Assembly (NCBI RefSeq): GCF_900102945.1 | Contig: NZ_FNGI01000013.1 | Span: forward strand, 1-64,000 | From: Modicisalibacter muralis | GTDB lineage: Bacteria; Pseudomonadota; Gammaproteobacteria; Pseudomonadales; Halomonadaceae | Direction: 5' to 3' | DNA length: 64,000 nt | In this document: positions 43,474-54,084 of the stretch, one piece after another | Layout of the letters: each line of letters begins with the position of its first letter | Numbering within the stretch: position 1 is the stretch's first letter | Notes under the pieces: model-generated | The model's input: the letters and a program-made list of their open reading frames with translations, nothing else | Database searches by the model: none | What the model was told of the DNA's origin: nothing | Translations under genes and position numbers: made by a program

Positions 43474-46098
43474 ATGCTCAGGGTAGAGCTTCCCGCGCTC
43501 ATCGGCCGGCTTAACGCCATCGCCCGCCAGGGCCTCGAGCAGGCCGCCGGCCATTGCGCCGAGCAGCAGGCCCCCGAAATCGGTGTCGGGCACCTGCTGC
43601 TCGCGCTGCTCGACCAGCCGCTGTGCGACGTGCGCTGCCTGCTCGATGGCCAGGGCATCGAGGTCAACGAATTGCGCGCCGCCTTGAGCGACGACTGCGC
43701 GCCACCGCGCGACCTGACGGTAACCACGCCGAGCTTTTCGCCACTGCTCATCGAGTTGCTGCAGGATGCCTGGTTGCTGGCCTCGACCGAACTCGAGCAC
43801 CTCCGCCTGCGCAGCGGGGTCATCCTCATCACCGCGCTACACAATGCATCGCGCTATCTGGGACCGCGCAGCGTTGCGCTGCTCGCCCCGCTCAACCGTG
43901 AGGGGCTGCGTCGCGATTTCAGCCGCCTGACCGTAGATTCCGCCGAGGCGCCCAGCCTCGCCGAAACACGCGAACCCGGCAGCGCAACGCAACGCGGCGT
44001 GGCCCAAGCCGATGGCGACAGTGCCCTGGCGCGCTTCGCCATCTCGCTGACCGAGCAGGCACGTGGCAACACGCTCGACCCGGTGCTGTGCCGCGATCCC
44101 GAGATCGATCAGATGCTCGACATCCTCGGTCGACGGCGCAAGAACAACCCGATCGTCATCGGCGATGCCGGGGTCGGCAAGAGCGCGGTGGTCGAGGGGC
44201 TGGCGGCGCGCATCGTCGCCGGCGAGGTGCCCGCCGCACTGGCCGATGTCGAGCTACTGGCACTGGATCTTGGCGCGCTGCAGGCCGGCGCCTCGGTGAA
44301 GGGCGAGTTCGAGAAGCGCCTCAAGGCGGTGATCGACGAAGTTCGCAATGCGCCGCGCCCGACGCTGCTGTTCATCGACGAGGCACATACCCTGATCGGC
44401 GCCGGCAACCAGGAAGGCGGCGCCGATGCCGCCAATCTGCTCAAGCCGGCGCTGGCGCGTGGCGAGTTGCGCACCATCGCCGCCACCACCTGGCGCGAGT
44501 ACAAGAAATATTTCGAGAAGGACCCGGCGCTGTCGAGGCGCTTCCAACCGGTAGCGCTAGACGAGCCCAGCCCCGAGCAGGCACTAATGATCCTGCGCGG
44601 CCTGCGCGACGTCTACGAGCGCGCGCATGGTGTGTTGATCGGCGAAAGCGGCCTGCGCGCCGCCGCACAGCTTGCGGCGCGCTACCTGGCCGGACGCAAG
44701 CTCCCCGACAAGGCCATCGACGTCCTGGATACCGCCTGCGCGCGGCTCTCCCAGGCACTCGACACGCCACCGCGCCGGCTTAGCCACTTGCGCAGCGAGC
44801 ATATCGCCGCCGACCGCGAACGCGCCCAGCTCGACCGCGAAGCGCTGCTCGGTCGCGCCGCCGATGCCCAGCGCGACGCCGAACTCGATGCGCGCCTGAC
44901 GCGTACTGCCGCCGAACTCGAGACACTGGAAAGCGCCTGGCATGCCCAGCGCGAATGCGTCAACACGATTCTGTCGCTGCACAGGCAACTGCTCGGTGGC
45001 GCCGAGAATGGCCCGTCGCGCACCGCGCTGCACGCCGAGTTGCTCGCCTGCGAGGCCCGGCTCGAAGAACTGCAACGCGAATATACGCTGGTCGACGCCA
45101 GCGTCGAGGAGGCGCAGATCGCCCAGGTCATCGGCGACTGGACCGGCATACCGGTCGAGCGCATGACCAGCGACGAACTGATTCGCCTCACCGAACTGCC
45201 CGAGCACCTCACGCGCCTGGTACAGGGTCAGGACATCGCCATCGCGCGCCTGCATCGCCACCTGCTCACCGCGCGCGCCGACCTGCGCCGCCCCGGCCGC
45301 CCGCTGGGCGCTTTTCTGCTGGTCGGCCCGAGTGGCGTGGGCAAGACCGAGACCGTAGTGCAGATCGCCGAGCGCCTCTACGGCGGCCGTGCCTTCCTGA
45401 CCACCATCAACATGTCCGAGTATCAGGAAAAACATAGCGTCTCGCGGCTGATCGGCTCGCCACCCGGCTATGTCGGCTTCGGCGAGGGTGGCCTGCTGAC
45501 CGAGGCGATTCGCCAGCGACCCTATTCGGTGGTGCTGCTCGATGAAGTCGAGAAGGCGCACCCGGATGTACTCAACCTGTTCTATCAGGCCTTCGACAAG
45601 GGCGAGTTGGCCGACGGCGAGGGACGCCTGATCGATTGCCGCAACGTGGTGTTCTTCCTGACCTCGAATCTCGGTTATGAAGCCATCGTCGCCCACAGCG
45701 ACGATCCCGAGGCGCTCGATGAGGCGCTGTATCCGCAACTCGCCGGCTTCTTCAAACCGGCGTTGCTGGCACGCATGGAAGTGGTGCCCTACTTGCCGCT
45801 GTCCAGCGAGACGCTGGCCTCGATCGTCACCGCCAAGCTTGACAGCCTCGCCGAACGCATCCGCAGCCGCCATCGCGGCGCCGAGGTCAGTCTCGGCGAC
45901 GGGCTGGCCGAGGCCATCCGCGCACGCGCCACGCGCAGCGAGAACGGCGCGCGCATGCTCGAGTCGGTGATCGATGGCGAGTTGCTGCCGCCGGTTTCAT
46001 TGGCACTGCTCGAACGCCTGTCGCGCGACGAACCGGTGAGCCGGGTGACGCTGGGCGTCGATGCCGACAGCGGCGCTTTCCGCGCGACGGTGGCCTGA
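43474..46098 (+). CDS. clpV: T6SS sheath-recycling AAA+ ATPase ClpV (TssH)
   Basis: An 874-residue two-ring ClpB-type ATPase. The N domain starts [24 protein letters not shown] and shows [17 protein letters not shown]1 has [13 protein letters not shown] (Walker A, about residue 228-240) and [17 protein letters not shown]2 has [21 protein letters not shown] (about 616). The intermediate coiled-coil region is present but short. TAGGAGAG precedes the start. ClpV binds contracted TssB/TssC sheaths and dismantles them for reuse. Confidence 0.96.
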   Translation: MLRVELPALIGRLNAIARQGLEQAAGHCAEQQAPEIGVGHLLLALLDQPLCDVRCLLDGQGIEVNELRAALSDDCAPPRDLTVTTPSFSPLLIELLQDAWLLASTELEHLRLRSGVILITALHNASRYLGPRSVALLAPLNREGLRRDFSRLTVDSAEAPSLAETREPGSATQRGVAQADGDSALARFAISLTEQARGNTLDPVLCRDPEIDQMLDILGRRRKNNPIVIGDAGVGKSAVVEGLAARIVAGEVPAALADVELLALDLGALQAGASVKGEFEKRLKAVIDEVRNAPRPTLLFIDEAHTLIGAGNQEGGADAANLLKPALARGELRTIAATTWREYKKYFEKDPALSRRFQPVALDEPSPEQALMILRGLRDVYERAHGVLIGESGLRAAAQLAARYLAGRKLPDKAIDVLDTACARLSQALDTPPRRLSHLRSEHIAADRERAQLDREALLGRAADAQRDAELDARLTRTAAELETLESAWHAQRECVNTILSLHRQLLGGAENGPSRTALHAELLACEARLEELQREYTLVDASVEEAQIAQVIGDWTGIPVERMTSDELIRLTELPEHLTRLVQGQDIAIARLHRHLLTARADLRRPGRPLGAFLLVGPSGVGKTETVVQIAERLYGGRAFLTTINMSEYQEKHSVSRLIGSPPGYVGFGEGGLLTEAIRQRPYSVVLLDEVEKAHPDVLNLFYQAFDKGELADGEGRLIDCRNVVFFLTSNLGYEAIVAHSDDPEALDEALYPQLAGFFKPALLARMEVVPYLPLSSETLASIVTAKLDSLAERIRSRHRGAEVSLGDGLAEAIRARATRSENGARMLESVIDGELLPPVSLALLERLSRDEPVSRVTLGVDADSGAFRATVA

Positions 46099-46102
46099 GC
46101 CA

Positions 46103-47647
46103 ATGAGTCTGGATGGTATGTCGATCGCGCTGGCCATGGTGGCAAGCCCTCAGGCACACGAGCTGCGTGCGCGTGGCTGTGGCGCCCTGCGCGACGCGCA
46201 TGGACTGCCGTGGGTGCAGTGTCTGGCGCTCGACGATAGCGGTCGCTGGCTGACCCCGGATGAAGGCGAGGCGGCGCTGGCCTGCGACGACTTCCGCCAT
46301 CCTTACGCGCACGCCATTCATCGCGGCAAGCCGGTTCGTCTAGGTCTCGGCGACGCCCGCTCGCGGCTGGACCATCCCGACTTCCAGGGCCACGTCTCTA
46401 CCCTGCCCGGCCACCTGCAACTGGAGGTGCGCCCACTGCGGGCCGTGGACGGTGCACGCGAATGGCTTGGCGTGCTGGCCTTCGCCGCCAGCGAAACGAC
46501 GCTTGGGGAGTTGCATGACGATCCTGGCTTCGCGCATTTTGAAACACTGCTGTGCCATCTCTGGGCGCGCCACAGCCGCCACCTCGATGAACGCCGCCAG
46601 CGGGCAAGGTTGAGCGATTCGCTGAGCAAGCTCAACGATGGCGCGCGCCGCGAGTCACTGAGCCGCAAGCTGGCCGACGACATTCTCGGCGAATCGGCGA
46701 CCATCGTCTCGCTGCGTCAGCAGATCGTGCGTGCCGCCGAGACCTCGCTGGCGGTACTGGTACAGGGTGAAACCGGCAGTGGCAAGGACCTGGTGGCACA
46801 TGCCCTGCACCGGCTTTCGGCGCGTGCCGGCGGACCTTTCGTGGCTCTCAACTGCGCGGCGATCCCCGAGACGCTGCTCGAATCCGAGTTGTTCGGCCAT
46901 GCTCGCGGGGCGTTTTCGGGAGCCGACAAGGCGCGCACCGGGCTACTCGGCGAAGCCGATGGCGGCACGCTGTTTCTCGACGAGATCGGCGACATGCCGT
47001 TGGCCCTGCAGGCCAAGCTGCTGCGCGTACTGGAAAGCGGTCGCTACCGAGCGCTGGGCGAGAGCGAGGAGCGACGCTCGGACCTGCGCCTGGTGGCGGC
47101 GACCCACCAACCGCTACGCGAGCACATTCGCGACGGCCGCTTTCGCGCCGACCTTTTCTATCGCCTCAGCCAATTCCCATTGACGCTATCGGCACTCAGC
47201 GAGCGACGCGAGGACATCGCCATGCTCGCCGAGGCCTTCGTCGCCGATTTCTGCCGTCGCGAGGGCCGTGACGATATGGGAATAACCCCGGCGGCGCTGC
47301 GCCTGCTGCGCGAGCGCGACTACCCCGGCAACGTTCGCGAGTTGAAGAATCTCATCGACTACGCCTGCGCCATGACACCGCTCGGTGACGACATCGAAGC
47401 GCTGCATTTCATGCCACCGCCCGCTATCGCGAACCAAGCCGCATCCGCACCGGCCCGCATGGACACGGCAGAAAGCGCCACGTCGATTTCGGACCTGCGC
47501 CAGGCGTTGCGCGACTACGAAGCCTGGCTGATTCGTGAACGCCTGAGCCGCTTCGACGGCAATCGCAGCCTGGCCGCGCAAAGCCTCGGACTACCCAAGC
47601 GAACCCTGGCCCACAAATGCCAACAGCTGGAACTGGATGCCAAATGA
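46103..47647 (+). CDS. vasH: T6SS sigma54-dependent activator (VasH-like)
   Basis: A 514-residue bacterial enhancer-binding protein. A GAF-like N-terminal region (about 1-190) is followed by an AAA+ domain with Walker A GETGSGKD (about 222-229), the sigma54-contact loop GAFSGAD (about 270-276; the usual consensus is GAFTGA), [13 protein letters not shown], and [11 protein letters not shown], and then a Fis-type HTH ([20 protein letters not shown]). VasH-type regulators switch on T6SS genes, most often hcp and vgrG operons. It starts 4 bp after clpV and its stop overlaps the next gene. Confidence 0.93.
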   Translation: MSLDGMSIALAMVASPQAHELRARGCGALRDAHGLPWVQCLALDDSGRWLTPDEGEAALACDDFRHPYAHAIHRGKPVRLGLGDARSRLDHPDFQGHVSTLPGHLQLEVRPLRAVDGAREWLGVLAFAASETTLGELHDDPGFAHFETLLCHLWARHSRHLDERRQRARLSDSLSKLNDGARRESLSRKLADDILGESATIVSLRQQIVRAAETSLAVLVQGETGSGKDLVAHALHRLSARAGGPFVALNCAAIPETLLESELFGHARGAFSGADKARTGLLGEADGGTLFLDEIGDMPLALQAKLLRVLESGRYRALGESEERRSDLRLVAATHQPLREHIRDGRFRADLFYRLSQFPLTLSALSERREDIAMLAEAFVADFCRREGRDDMGITPAALRLLRERDYPGNVRELKNLIDYACAMTPLGDDIEALHFMPPPAIANQAASAPARMDTAESATSISDLRQALRDYEAWLIRERLSRFDGNRSLAAQSLGLPKRTLAHKCQQLELDAK

Positions 47648-48276
47648 GCCTGAAGCCTATTTATCGCAATGGATTGGCGTTGCTGCTGCTGACGAGCCCG
47701 GCCTGGGGCGCCGAGACGCTGCTCGAGCAGGCGCAAGGCTGCGCCGTGCTGGAGTCGCGGCTCGAGCGCTTGAACTGCTACGACGCGCTGTTTCGCGTCG
47801 CGCCCGAGGCACCAACCGCTGGTGACTCACGCACGCCGCAGTGGTACGCCGTCAAGGCGCTGGAACAGGGGCGTGGCGACGATTTCACCTTCCGCGTCCA
47901 GCGTGAGGATAACGGCGACGTACTGATGAGCGCCCTGGCGCTGGGCACCACCGCGCCGCGTCCGCGCCTGGTGATCAGTTGCGACGACACCATCACGCGC
48001 TTTCAACTGCATGTCGATCAACCGCTCGATGAAGGCCGCACACAACTACGCCTGAGTACCGCGGGCGCCGCCCTGGAACAGAGCTGGCGGATTCGTGACG
48101 GCGGCTATCTGATCAGCGGCGGGCGCGGCCTGCCAGCCATCGATACCCTGCGGCGTCTACTCGACAGCGAGACCCTGAATCTCGGTAGCGACATTCCCGC
48201 GCTCGATGGGTTGCGTTTCGACATCAGCGACTTGCGAGAAAAGATTCAACCACTGCGCGACGCATGCCGCTGGTAG
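47644..48276 (+). CDS. vasI: T6SS-associated protein VasI/TagO
   Basis: A 210-residue exported protein with a signal peptide ending SPAWG|AE or nearby. The mature part contains two Cys ([17 protein letters not shown]) near its N-terminus and [20 protein letters not shown] plus [13 protein letters not shown], the pattern of VasI (VCA0118) proteins found in Vibrio-type T6SS loci. The family role is not settled. The start overlaps the vasH stop (ATGA), which fixes it. Confidence 0.82.
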   Translation: MSLKPIYRNGLALLLLTSPAWGAETLLEQAQGCAVLESRLERLNCYDALFRVAPEAPTAGDSRTPQWYAVKALEQGRGDDFTFRVQREDNGDVLMSALALGTTAPRPRLVISCDDTITRFQLHVDQPLDEGRTQLRLSTAGAALEQSWRIRDGGYLISGGRGLPAIDTLRRLLDSETLNLGSDIPALDGLRFDISDLREKIQPLRDACRW

Positions 48277-48284
48277 GAGGTTCG

Positions 48285-49733
48285 ATGAAGATTACCGCCC
48301 AACCCCATCTTGCCCCGCTGCTCGCCGAGCTGGCACCCGCCGAGGCCGGCCAGCCCGCCGTGGGTCGGTGCATCGACGACGAGCCCGATTACGCCTGGCT
48401 CGACGAAGAAATGATGAAGGTCGGCTCGCTACGCCATGCCGAGGTCGACTGGCCCGGCGCCGAGAAACGCGCCGTGCGTCTGCTCGGTGAGTCCGGCAAG
48501 GATCTCAAGGTACTCGGGCATCTGTTGCATTGCCTGCAACAGGATGGCGATGCGGTGCGCTTCGCGCTGTCGCTGCAATTGCTCAGTGGCGCGCTCAATG
48601 GCTGGTGGAACGACGCCTGGCCGTTTCAGGGTTTGAAGGGCGCGCGCGGGCGTTCCCGCCTGTTCGCGCAGTTTTCCCAACGCGCCAACAAACTGGCCGC
48701 CACGCTGGACTTTAGCGGCGGAGCCGAGGCCGAGCGCCAGGCCTGTCAGCAGGCCTGCGACGCAACGATCGATGCCGCCGAGGCGCGGGAATTGCCGCTC
48801 GACGACCTCAAGGCGTTACGCCGCACGCTCGACGATACGCCATCGCGCACGTCACCGGCTGGTTCTGCATCGAACCAACCCGCCGCCACGCAGGATAACG
48901 CCAGCGCCACCGCCACCGCCAGCGTCGTCGATACCGCCAGGGTACCCGAGGTGCGCCTCGAGAGCGGCAACGAGCGCGGCAATCGTCAGGCCTTGCTCAA
49001 GATGGCCGACTTTCTCAATGACCAGGCGCTTGGCGAGCCACTCGGTTATCGCCTGCGCCGTCACGCCATCTGGCATGGCATCCATGCGCTACCCGCTAGT
49101 CGGGACGGCCAGCGCACCGAACTGGCGCCAGTCTCGGCGGATCGTGCCGCCGATTATCGCGAGCGTCTGGCACGCGGCGCCGACTCAGCATTGTGGCAGC
49201 GCATCGAGGCCAGCCTGGCGGTCGGGCCCTACTGGCTCGAAGGCCACCGACTCAGCGCCGAAGCAGCCGATGCACTGGGATACCCACGCTGCGCGCAGGC
49301 GATTCGCGAGGAAACCGCACGCTTCGTCGCACGCCTGCCCGGCCTCGAGGCGCTGAGCTTCAACGACGGCACGCCGTTTGTCGATGGCGCAACCGGCGAG
49401 TGGCTCGATAACGCCCCGGCGGGCAGCGCTGGAGCGACGAACGACAGCAATGGCGAACCGTGGCAAGTCGGACTCGAAGAGGCCCGCGAAATCCTCGTCG
49501 AACAGGGGTTGCAAGGCGCGCTCGGTGTACTCGATGCCGGACTCGCCCGGGCCCGTTCACCACGCGAGCACGCCTATTGGCGGCTGGCCAGCGCCGAACT
49601 GCTCAATGAGGTGGGCCTCGAGACACTGGCTCAACAACATTGCCAGGCGCTGTATCACGGCCTGGCCGATATCGACCTGGCGCACTGGGAGCCGGCCCTG
49701 CTGGCCCGCCTCGAAGCGTCACTCAAGACCTGA
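48285..49733 (+). CDS. tssA: T6SS assembly protein TssA (ImpA N-terminal/VasJ type)
   Basis: A 482-residue protein with an ImpA-type N-terminal domain (about 20-130, including DYAWLDEEMMKVGSLRHAEVDW and LLSGALNGWWNDAWP) and an extended C-terminal region. A low-complexity linker rich in Ala, Thr and Ser (about 195-220) joins them. TssA proteins prime the baseplate and stabilise the distal end of the sheath. AGGAGG lies just before the ATG at 48285. It follows vasI by 8 bp, as in V. cholerae. Confidence 0.85.
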   Translation: MKITAQPHLAPLLAELAPAEAGQPAVGRCIDDEPDYAWLDEEMMKVGSLRHAEVDWPGAEKRAVRLLGESGKDLKVLGHLLHCLQQDGDAVRFALSLQLLSGALNGWWNDAWPFQGLKGARGRSRLFAQFSQRANKLAATLDFSGGAEAERQACQQACDATIDAAEARELPLDDLKALRRTLDDTPSRTSPAGSASNQPAATQDNASATATASVVDTARVPEVRLESGNERGNRQALLKMADFLNDQALGEPLGYRLRRHAIWHGIHALPASRDGQRTELAPVSADRAADYRERLARGADSALWQRIEASLAVGPYWLEGHRLSAEAADALGYPRCAQAIREETARFVARLPGLEALSFNDGTPFVDGATGEWLDNAPAGSAGATNDSNGEPWQVGLEEAREILVEQGLQGALGVLDAGLARARSPREHAYWRLASAELLNEVGLETLAQQHCQALYHGLADIDLAHWEPALLARLEASLKT

Positions 49734-49765
49734 TAACAGTACGAAGCACAGGGGAAGAAAGACAC

Positions 49766-52700
49766 ATGTGGACACGATTCAAGTCTGGGTTGAGCCGCTG
49801 GGTGCCCGGCATGTCGAGCCTGGAAAGCGATGTCAATCAGGCAAAAATGCACGCCAATCGCGCCAACGGGCTATCCAGGGACGCACAGTCGCTGGGCAAG
49901 GCACCGCGAGGTCTGGCGACCCTGCTGTGGCTGCTACTGGCGGTCCTGATCATCGGCGCTATCTGGTGGCTCGGACCGCTGTGGGAGTTCCGCGGCGAGC
50001 GCCCGCTCGGCCCCTGGTTGAATCGCTTGCTGGTCAGTCTTGCGCTGGTGGTCATCGTCAGTGTGGTATGGGGTATTCGCCTGGCGCGCCGCTTGCGCGA
50101 GATGCGTGAAGCCCAGGCGGATAGCGAACAGCGTGAGCTCGATCCGATTCGGGTCGATGTCGAGCAGCAGGAGGCCTCGCTGAACGCCACGCTCGCCGAG
50201 CTCAACGACAGCCTGGGTGGCGGCAACGGCGCCCGCTACAAGCTGCCGTGGTACCTGGTGATGGGCGTCGAGAACGCCGGCAAGACAAGCCTGATCAATC
50301 GTTCCGGCCAGAATTTCTCGCTGACCCACGTGATGAAAGTCTCCGGCCAGGGCAAGCGCGCCAAATACGGCTTCGAATGGTGGATCGGCGAACGCGCCGT
50401 GCTCATCGACCCCGACGGCGAACTACTCACGCAACAGGCGATGGGCGGTGGCGAACCCGTCGAACTGGAAAGCCGGCTGTGGGATCATTTCGTTGCCTGG
50501 CTGGAGCGTGAACGCTCTCAACGTCCGCTCGATGGCATCGTGCTGGTGCTCGATCTGTCACGCCTGTTCAGCGCCAATGTCGGCGTGCGCAAGGCCTACG
50601 CCGCGCTACTGCGCGCACGCATGCGCGAGCTGATGGAGCGGCTGTCTACGCGCCTGCCGGTCTACGTCACCTTCAGCAAGATGGACCTGCTGCATGGCTT
50701 CGACGATTTCTTCCGCCATTACTCCCGCGCCGCGCGCCGCGCGCCGCTTGGCTTTACCTTTAGCCCGGCGTCGCTGGATACCCCTGGGCTCTGGGAAGAT
50801 GAGTTCGCCAATGCCTACGACGGTATGCTCGAGCGCCTCAACCGCAGCCTGCCGACACTGCTCGCCGAATGCCGCGCCGCCGATGAACGCGAAGCGGTGT
50901 TCCGTTTCGTCCGCCAGTTGGCCGGCATGCGCGACGTGTTGCTGGGTTTCCTCAAGGAGGCGCTATCCAGCGACCGTTTCTCGACCGCCGCCATGGTGCG
51001 TGGCACCTACTTCACCTCGGTGTATCAACAGGGTGTGCCAGAGGATCCGTTCGTCGATGCCGCCGCGCGCCGCTACGGCATGACCGATAGCGTACGCCCC
51101 GCGCATCGCACCGCTCGCTCGGCGCTGTATTTCACCGAGGATCTGTTCGAAAGCGTCATCTATCCCGAGGCGGGATTGGCCGGCGACAATGCCCGAGCCG
51201 CGCAGCGCCGCAGGCGCTTGCGCCGCAGGCGCTTGCGCCGTGCCAGCGCACTGGCGTGCCTGTTCGGTGGCGCAGTGCTGGTCGGTGGCTGGAGCCATTT
51301 CTACGAGAAGAATGCCGGCGCACTGGCCGACGTGGAACACAAGGCGCGCGAGTTCATCACGAGCCGTCCGGCCGAGTTGCAAAGCGACGACCCTACCGGT
51401 TATGCCCTGCTCGAGCCGCTCGACCGCCTGCGCAGCGCCACGCTGGAGTTCGGCGATTATCGCTCGCACCTGCCGATGCTCGCCGACATGGGGCTTTATC
51501 AGGGCGACGAGGTTGGCCGCAAGGTCGATAGCGCCTATCTGGCAATGCTCGAGTACCAATTTCTGCCAGCCTTGATGGTCGGCATCATGGACGACATGAA
51601 CCGCGCACCGATGGGCAGCAACGAGAAGCTCGCGCTGCTGCGCATCTTGCGCATGCTCTCCGATGCCAGCGGGCGCCAGCCACAGCGCGTCCACGATTTC
51701 ATGGCCAGCCGCTGGCAGAGCGCATTTCCCAATCGTGGAGGTGTTCAGGAGCGTCTCCTCGAACATCTCGATTACGCATTGGCATATACCGACCTGAAAG
51801 CCGGCGTCGTCGCCGGGCAGCGCCGCGCAGAGCTTGCCATGGCGCCGCTGCGCGGCAGCATCCAGGCCGCCCAGGACGAACTCGGCCAAATGCCGATGGC
51901 CGAGCGTGTCTACCGCACGCTCGAGGCGGGCAGCGCGCAACGCAGTGGCGCGACGCTCGATCTGCGCCAAGCCGTGGGCCCGGCCTGGAGCACCGTGTTC
52001 ATGGCACGCAACGACAACCCCGATAACGTCACCATCCCCAGCCTGGTGACTCGCGATGGCTTCGAGCACTATTTTCTACCCAAGGTGGAAAAAGCCACCG
52101 AGCTTGCACTCATCGACCTCTGGGTACTCGGTCGCCGCGACGACATCGACTTCAGCGAGGCCGACCGGCGACGCCTGCGCGATGCGTTGCGCGAGCGTTA
52201 CATCAGCGACTATCACGTGACCTGGCGCGATGCCCTGGCCAAGGTGCAACTGGTGCCTTTCCCGGATATCGACCAGGCGGTCGCGGTCATGGATACCCTG
52301 CTCGGCGCCAGCCGCCCGATGGACCGGCTACTCGGCGAGGTCGCGCAGCATACCCAGCTCTACCCCGAGCTGCCGGCCGATGACCAGGCCGCGCGCCAGG
52401 CGCTGGAAGAGTCACCGCGTTATCGACTGGCCGCGGCGATCGACAAGCCATTTGCCGACCTGAGCCGACTGCTCGAAGCGCATAACGACAACCCCGCCGA
52501 GATCGTCGAGATCAAGCGCGCCATCGCCAAGCTGCGCGACTATATGCGTAAGATACAGACCGACAGCCATCGCAGCCACGCCGCCTTCATCGTCGCCCGC
52601 GATCGGCTGGCCCTGGGCGGCTCCGCCGATCCGATCTATACCCTCAAGCGCATCGCCGAGGACACGCCGGCACCGGCCGGCCGCTGGCTTGCCAGCCTCG

Positions 52701-53470
52701 CCGATCAAAGTTGGCAGTTACTGCTCGATAGCGCCGTACGCCACCTCGAACGCCAATGGATCGACGAAGTGGTCACCCCCTTCGAGCAACGCCTGGCCGG
52801 ACGTTACCCGCTGGCGCCGAACGCCGAGCGCGAAGTCGCCCTGGTCGACTTCGAACGCTTCTTCGGCCCCGAGGGCACGCTGGCCGGTTTCTACCAAGAC
52901 AACCTGCACCCGTTCCTCGAGGAAGCGCCCGAGCAATTGCGCGACGCCAATGGCAATCCGTTGGTGCGCGATAGCGTGCTCGCCGCCCTCGACCGCACCC
53001 GACGCATCCGCAGCGCCTACTTTGATGCCAACGGCGTGCTCGACGTGGAGTTCAGCCTGGAGCCGATCAGCCTGACGCCCAACAAGCGCCGCAGCATCAT
53101 CAGCGTCGATGGTCAGATCATCGATTATCGCCATGGACCCAGCGAAAGCGTGCCGATGATCTGGCCCAACAGCCTGCGTAGTCTCAACGAGAGCCGCGTG
53201 ACGCTGATTCCCAGCGAAGTCAACCGCTCGCCGCGCAGCGTGCGTCATCAGGGTGTGTGGGCCTGGTTCCGGCTACTCGACGAAGCCCAGGTGACCGGGG
53301 TCAGCGAACGCGAGCTGGAACTGCGCTTCAATGTCGATGGCGGCAACATGCGCTATCGCCTGTATGCCGAGCGCACGCCGAACCCCTTCACGCGCCCGCT
53401 GGTGACCGGCTTCGATTTGCCCACCGCACTTTACGGACCGGGAGGTAGCGACAATGTTGGCAAGCCTTGA
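49766..53470 (+). CDS. tssM: T6SS inner membrane protein TssM (IcmF/VasK)
   Basis: A 1234-residue membrane-complex core protein. Two N-terminal helices (LATLLWLLLAVLIIGAIWWLG, about 50-70, and LLVSLALVVIVSVVWGIRLA) enclose the entry to a cytoplasmic domain with an intact Walker A, GVENAGKTSLINRSG (about 168-182). A third helix at about 493-511 precedes the large periplasmic domain. In front of that helix a perfect 15-bp tandem repeat (51206-51235) encodes RRRRLRRRRLRR. The C-terminal segment with FRLLDEAQVTG ends in the TssJ-binding part. GGGGAAG precedes the start. Confidence 0.95.
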   Translation: MWTRFKSGLSRWVPGMSSLESDVNQAKMHANRANGLSRDAQSLGKAPRGLATLLWLLLAVLIIGAIWWLGPLWEFRGERPLGPWLNRLLVSLALVVIVSVVWGIRLARRLREMREAQADSEQRELDPIRVDVEQQEASLNATLAELNDSLGGGNGARYKLPWYLVMGVENAGKTSLINRSGQNFSLTHVMKVSGQGKRAKYGFEWWIGERAVLIDPDGELLTQQAMGGGEPVELESRLWDHFVAWLERERSQRPLDGIVLVLDLSRLFSANVGVRKAYAALLRARMRELMERLSTRLPVYVTFSKMDLLHGFDDFFRHYSRAARRAPLGFTFSPASLDTPGLWEDEFANAYDGMLERLNRSLPTLLAECRAADEREAVFRFVRQLAGMRDVLLGFLKEALSSDRFSTAAMVRGTYFTSVYQQGVPEDPFVDAAARRYGMTDSVRPAHRTARSALYFTEDLFESVIYPEAGLAGDNARAAQRRRRLRRRRLRRASALACLFGGAVLVGGWSHFYEKNAGALADVEHKAREFITSRPAELQSDDPTGYALLEPLDRLRSATLEFGDYRSHLPMLADMGLYQGDEVGRKVDSAYLAMLEYQFLPALMVGIMDDMNRAPMGSNEKLALLRILRMLSDASGRQPQRVHDFMASRWQSAFPNRGGVQERLLEHLDYALAYTDLKAGVVAGQRRAELAMAPLRGSIQAAQDELGQMPMAERVYRTLEAGSAQRSGATLDLRQAVGPAWSTVFMARNDNPDNVTIPSLVTRDGFEHYFLPKVEKATELALIDLWVLGRRDDIDFSEADRRRLRDALRERYISDYHVTWRDALAKVQLVPFPDIDQAVAVMDTLLGASRPMDRLLGEVAQHTQLYPELPADDQAARQALEESPRYRLAAAIDKPFADLSRLLEAHNDNPAEIVEIKRAIAKLRDYMRKIQTDSHRSHAAFIVARDRLALGGSADPIYTLKRIAEDTPAPAGRWLASLADQSWQLLLDSAVRHLERQWIDEVVTPFEQRLAGRYPLAPNAEREVALVDFERFFGPEGTLAGFYQDNLHPFLEEAPEQLRDANGNPLVRDSVLAALDRTRRIRSAYFDANGVLDVEFSLEPISLTPNKRRSIISVDGQIIDYRHGPSESVPMIWPNSLRSLNESRVTLIPSEVNRSPRSVRHQGVWAWFRLLDEAQVTGVSERELELRFNVDGGNMRYRLYAERTPNPFTRPLVTGFDLPTALYGPGGSDNVGKP

Positions 53471-54044
53471 ACGTCTGCTGCGTCGGCGCGACGCCAAACC
53501 CGCCGCCCGCGCCCTGATCACAGCCGATGGAAGGAGCGCTGCATCACCGCTGGAGGCGGCGCGCGAGGCGGATATCGACATCTTTGTCGAGGCCGCGCGC
53601 AGTGCCGCGGCACTGGGGCAAGCCCCTTGGACGCTGCGCGACCGAGTCCAGCTCGACACCCTCGAGCGTGCACTGGAATTCACCGTGCATCGCCAGTTAT
53701 GGCTGCAACGCGACAACGACGACGTGCAGCACTGGCAAGGCCGGTTGCTGGCCTTGCGTCATGCCGATGCGCCGCCGCTGGGTCTAGTGCTCGCCTGCCG
53801 CCCCGATGACGAGGCGGCCTGGCAATTGCGATTTTTTTGCATCGACAAACCCTGGCAGGGCAGCGGACATGGCACGCGCCTGCTACTCGCCGCGCGCCGC
53901 AGCCTGAGTGGCGTGCCACTGCGCACTCGCCTACCGCTGGCTTGCGGCGCGGCGGTCAAGAGCCTCGAAGCAGCGGGCTTTCAGCGTATGCACGTCGATG
54001 CCGCCGAGATCGCCAGTTTCGAAGCGTCCGCGCAGTGGGATTGA
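53454..54044 (+). CDS. GNAT-like acetyltransferase within the T6SS locus
   Basis: A 196-residue protein of unassigned function. The second half carries a GNAT-like acetyl-CoA motif, [17 protein letters not shown] (about 140-156), followed by a beta strand, [17 protein letters not shown], which resembles the end of a GNAT fold. The N-terminal half ([19 protein letters not shown], then [17 protein letters not shown]) has no pattern I recognise. It overlaps tssM by 17 bases and has GGGAGG before its ATG, so it is translationally coupled to the locus. A role in modifying a T6SS protein or effector is possible; a degenerate, non-catalytic GNAT fold is the alternative. Confidence 0.55.
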   Translation: MLASLERLLRRRDAKPAARALITADGRSAASPLEAAREADIDIFVEAARSAAALGQAPWTLRDRVQLDTLERALEFTVHRQLWLQRDNDDVQHWQGRLLALRHADAPPLGLVLACRPDDEAAWQLRFFCIDKPWQGSGHGTRLLLAARRSLSGVPLRTRLPLACGAAVKSLEAAGFQRMHVDAAEIASFEASAQWD

Positions 54045-54084
54045 GCGTCGACATCGACAAGGTCAGCAATCAGGGAGTCGTAGC

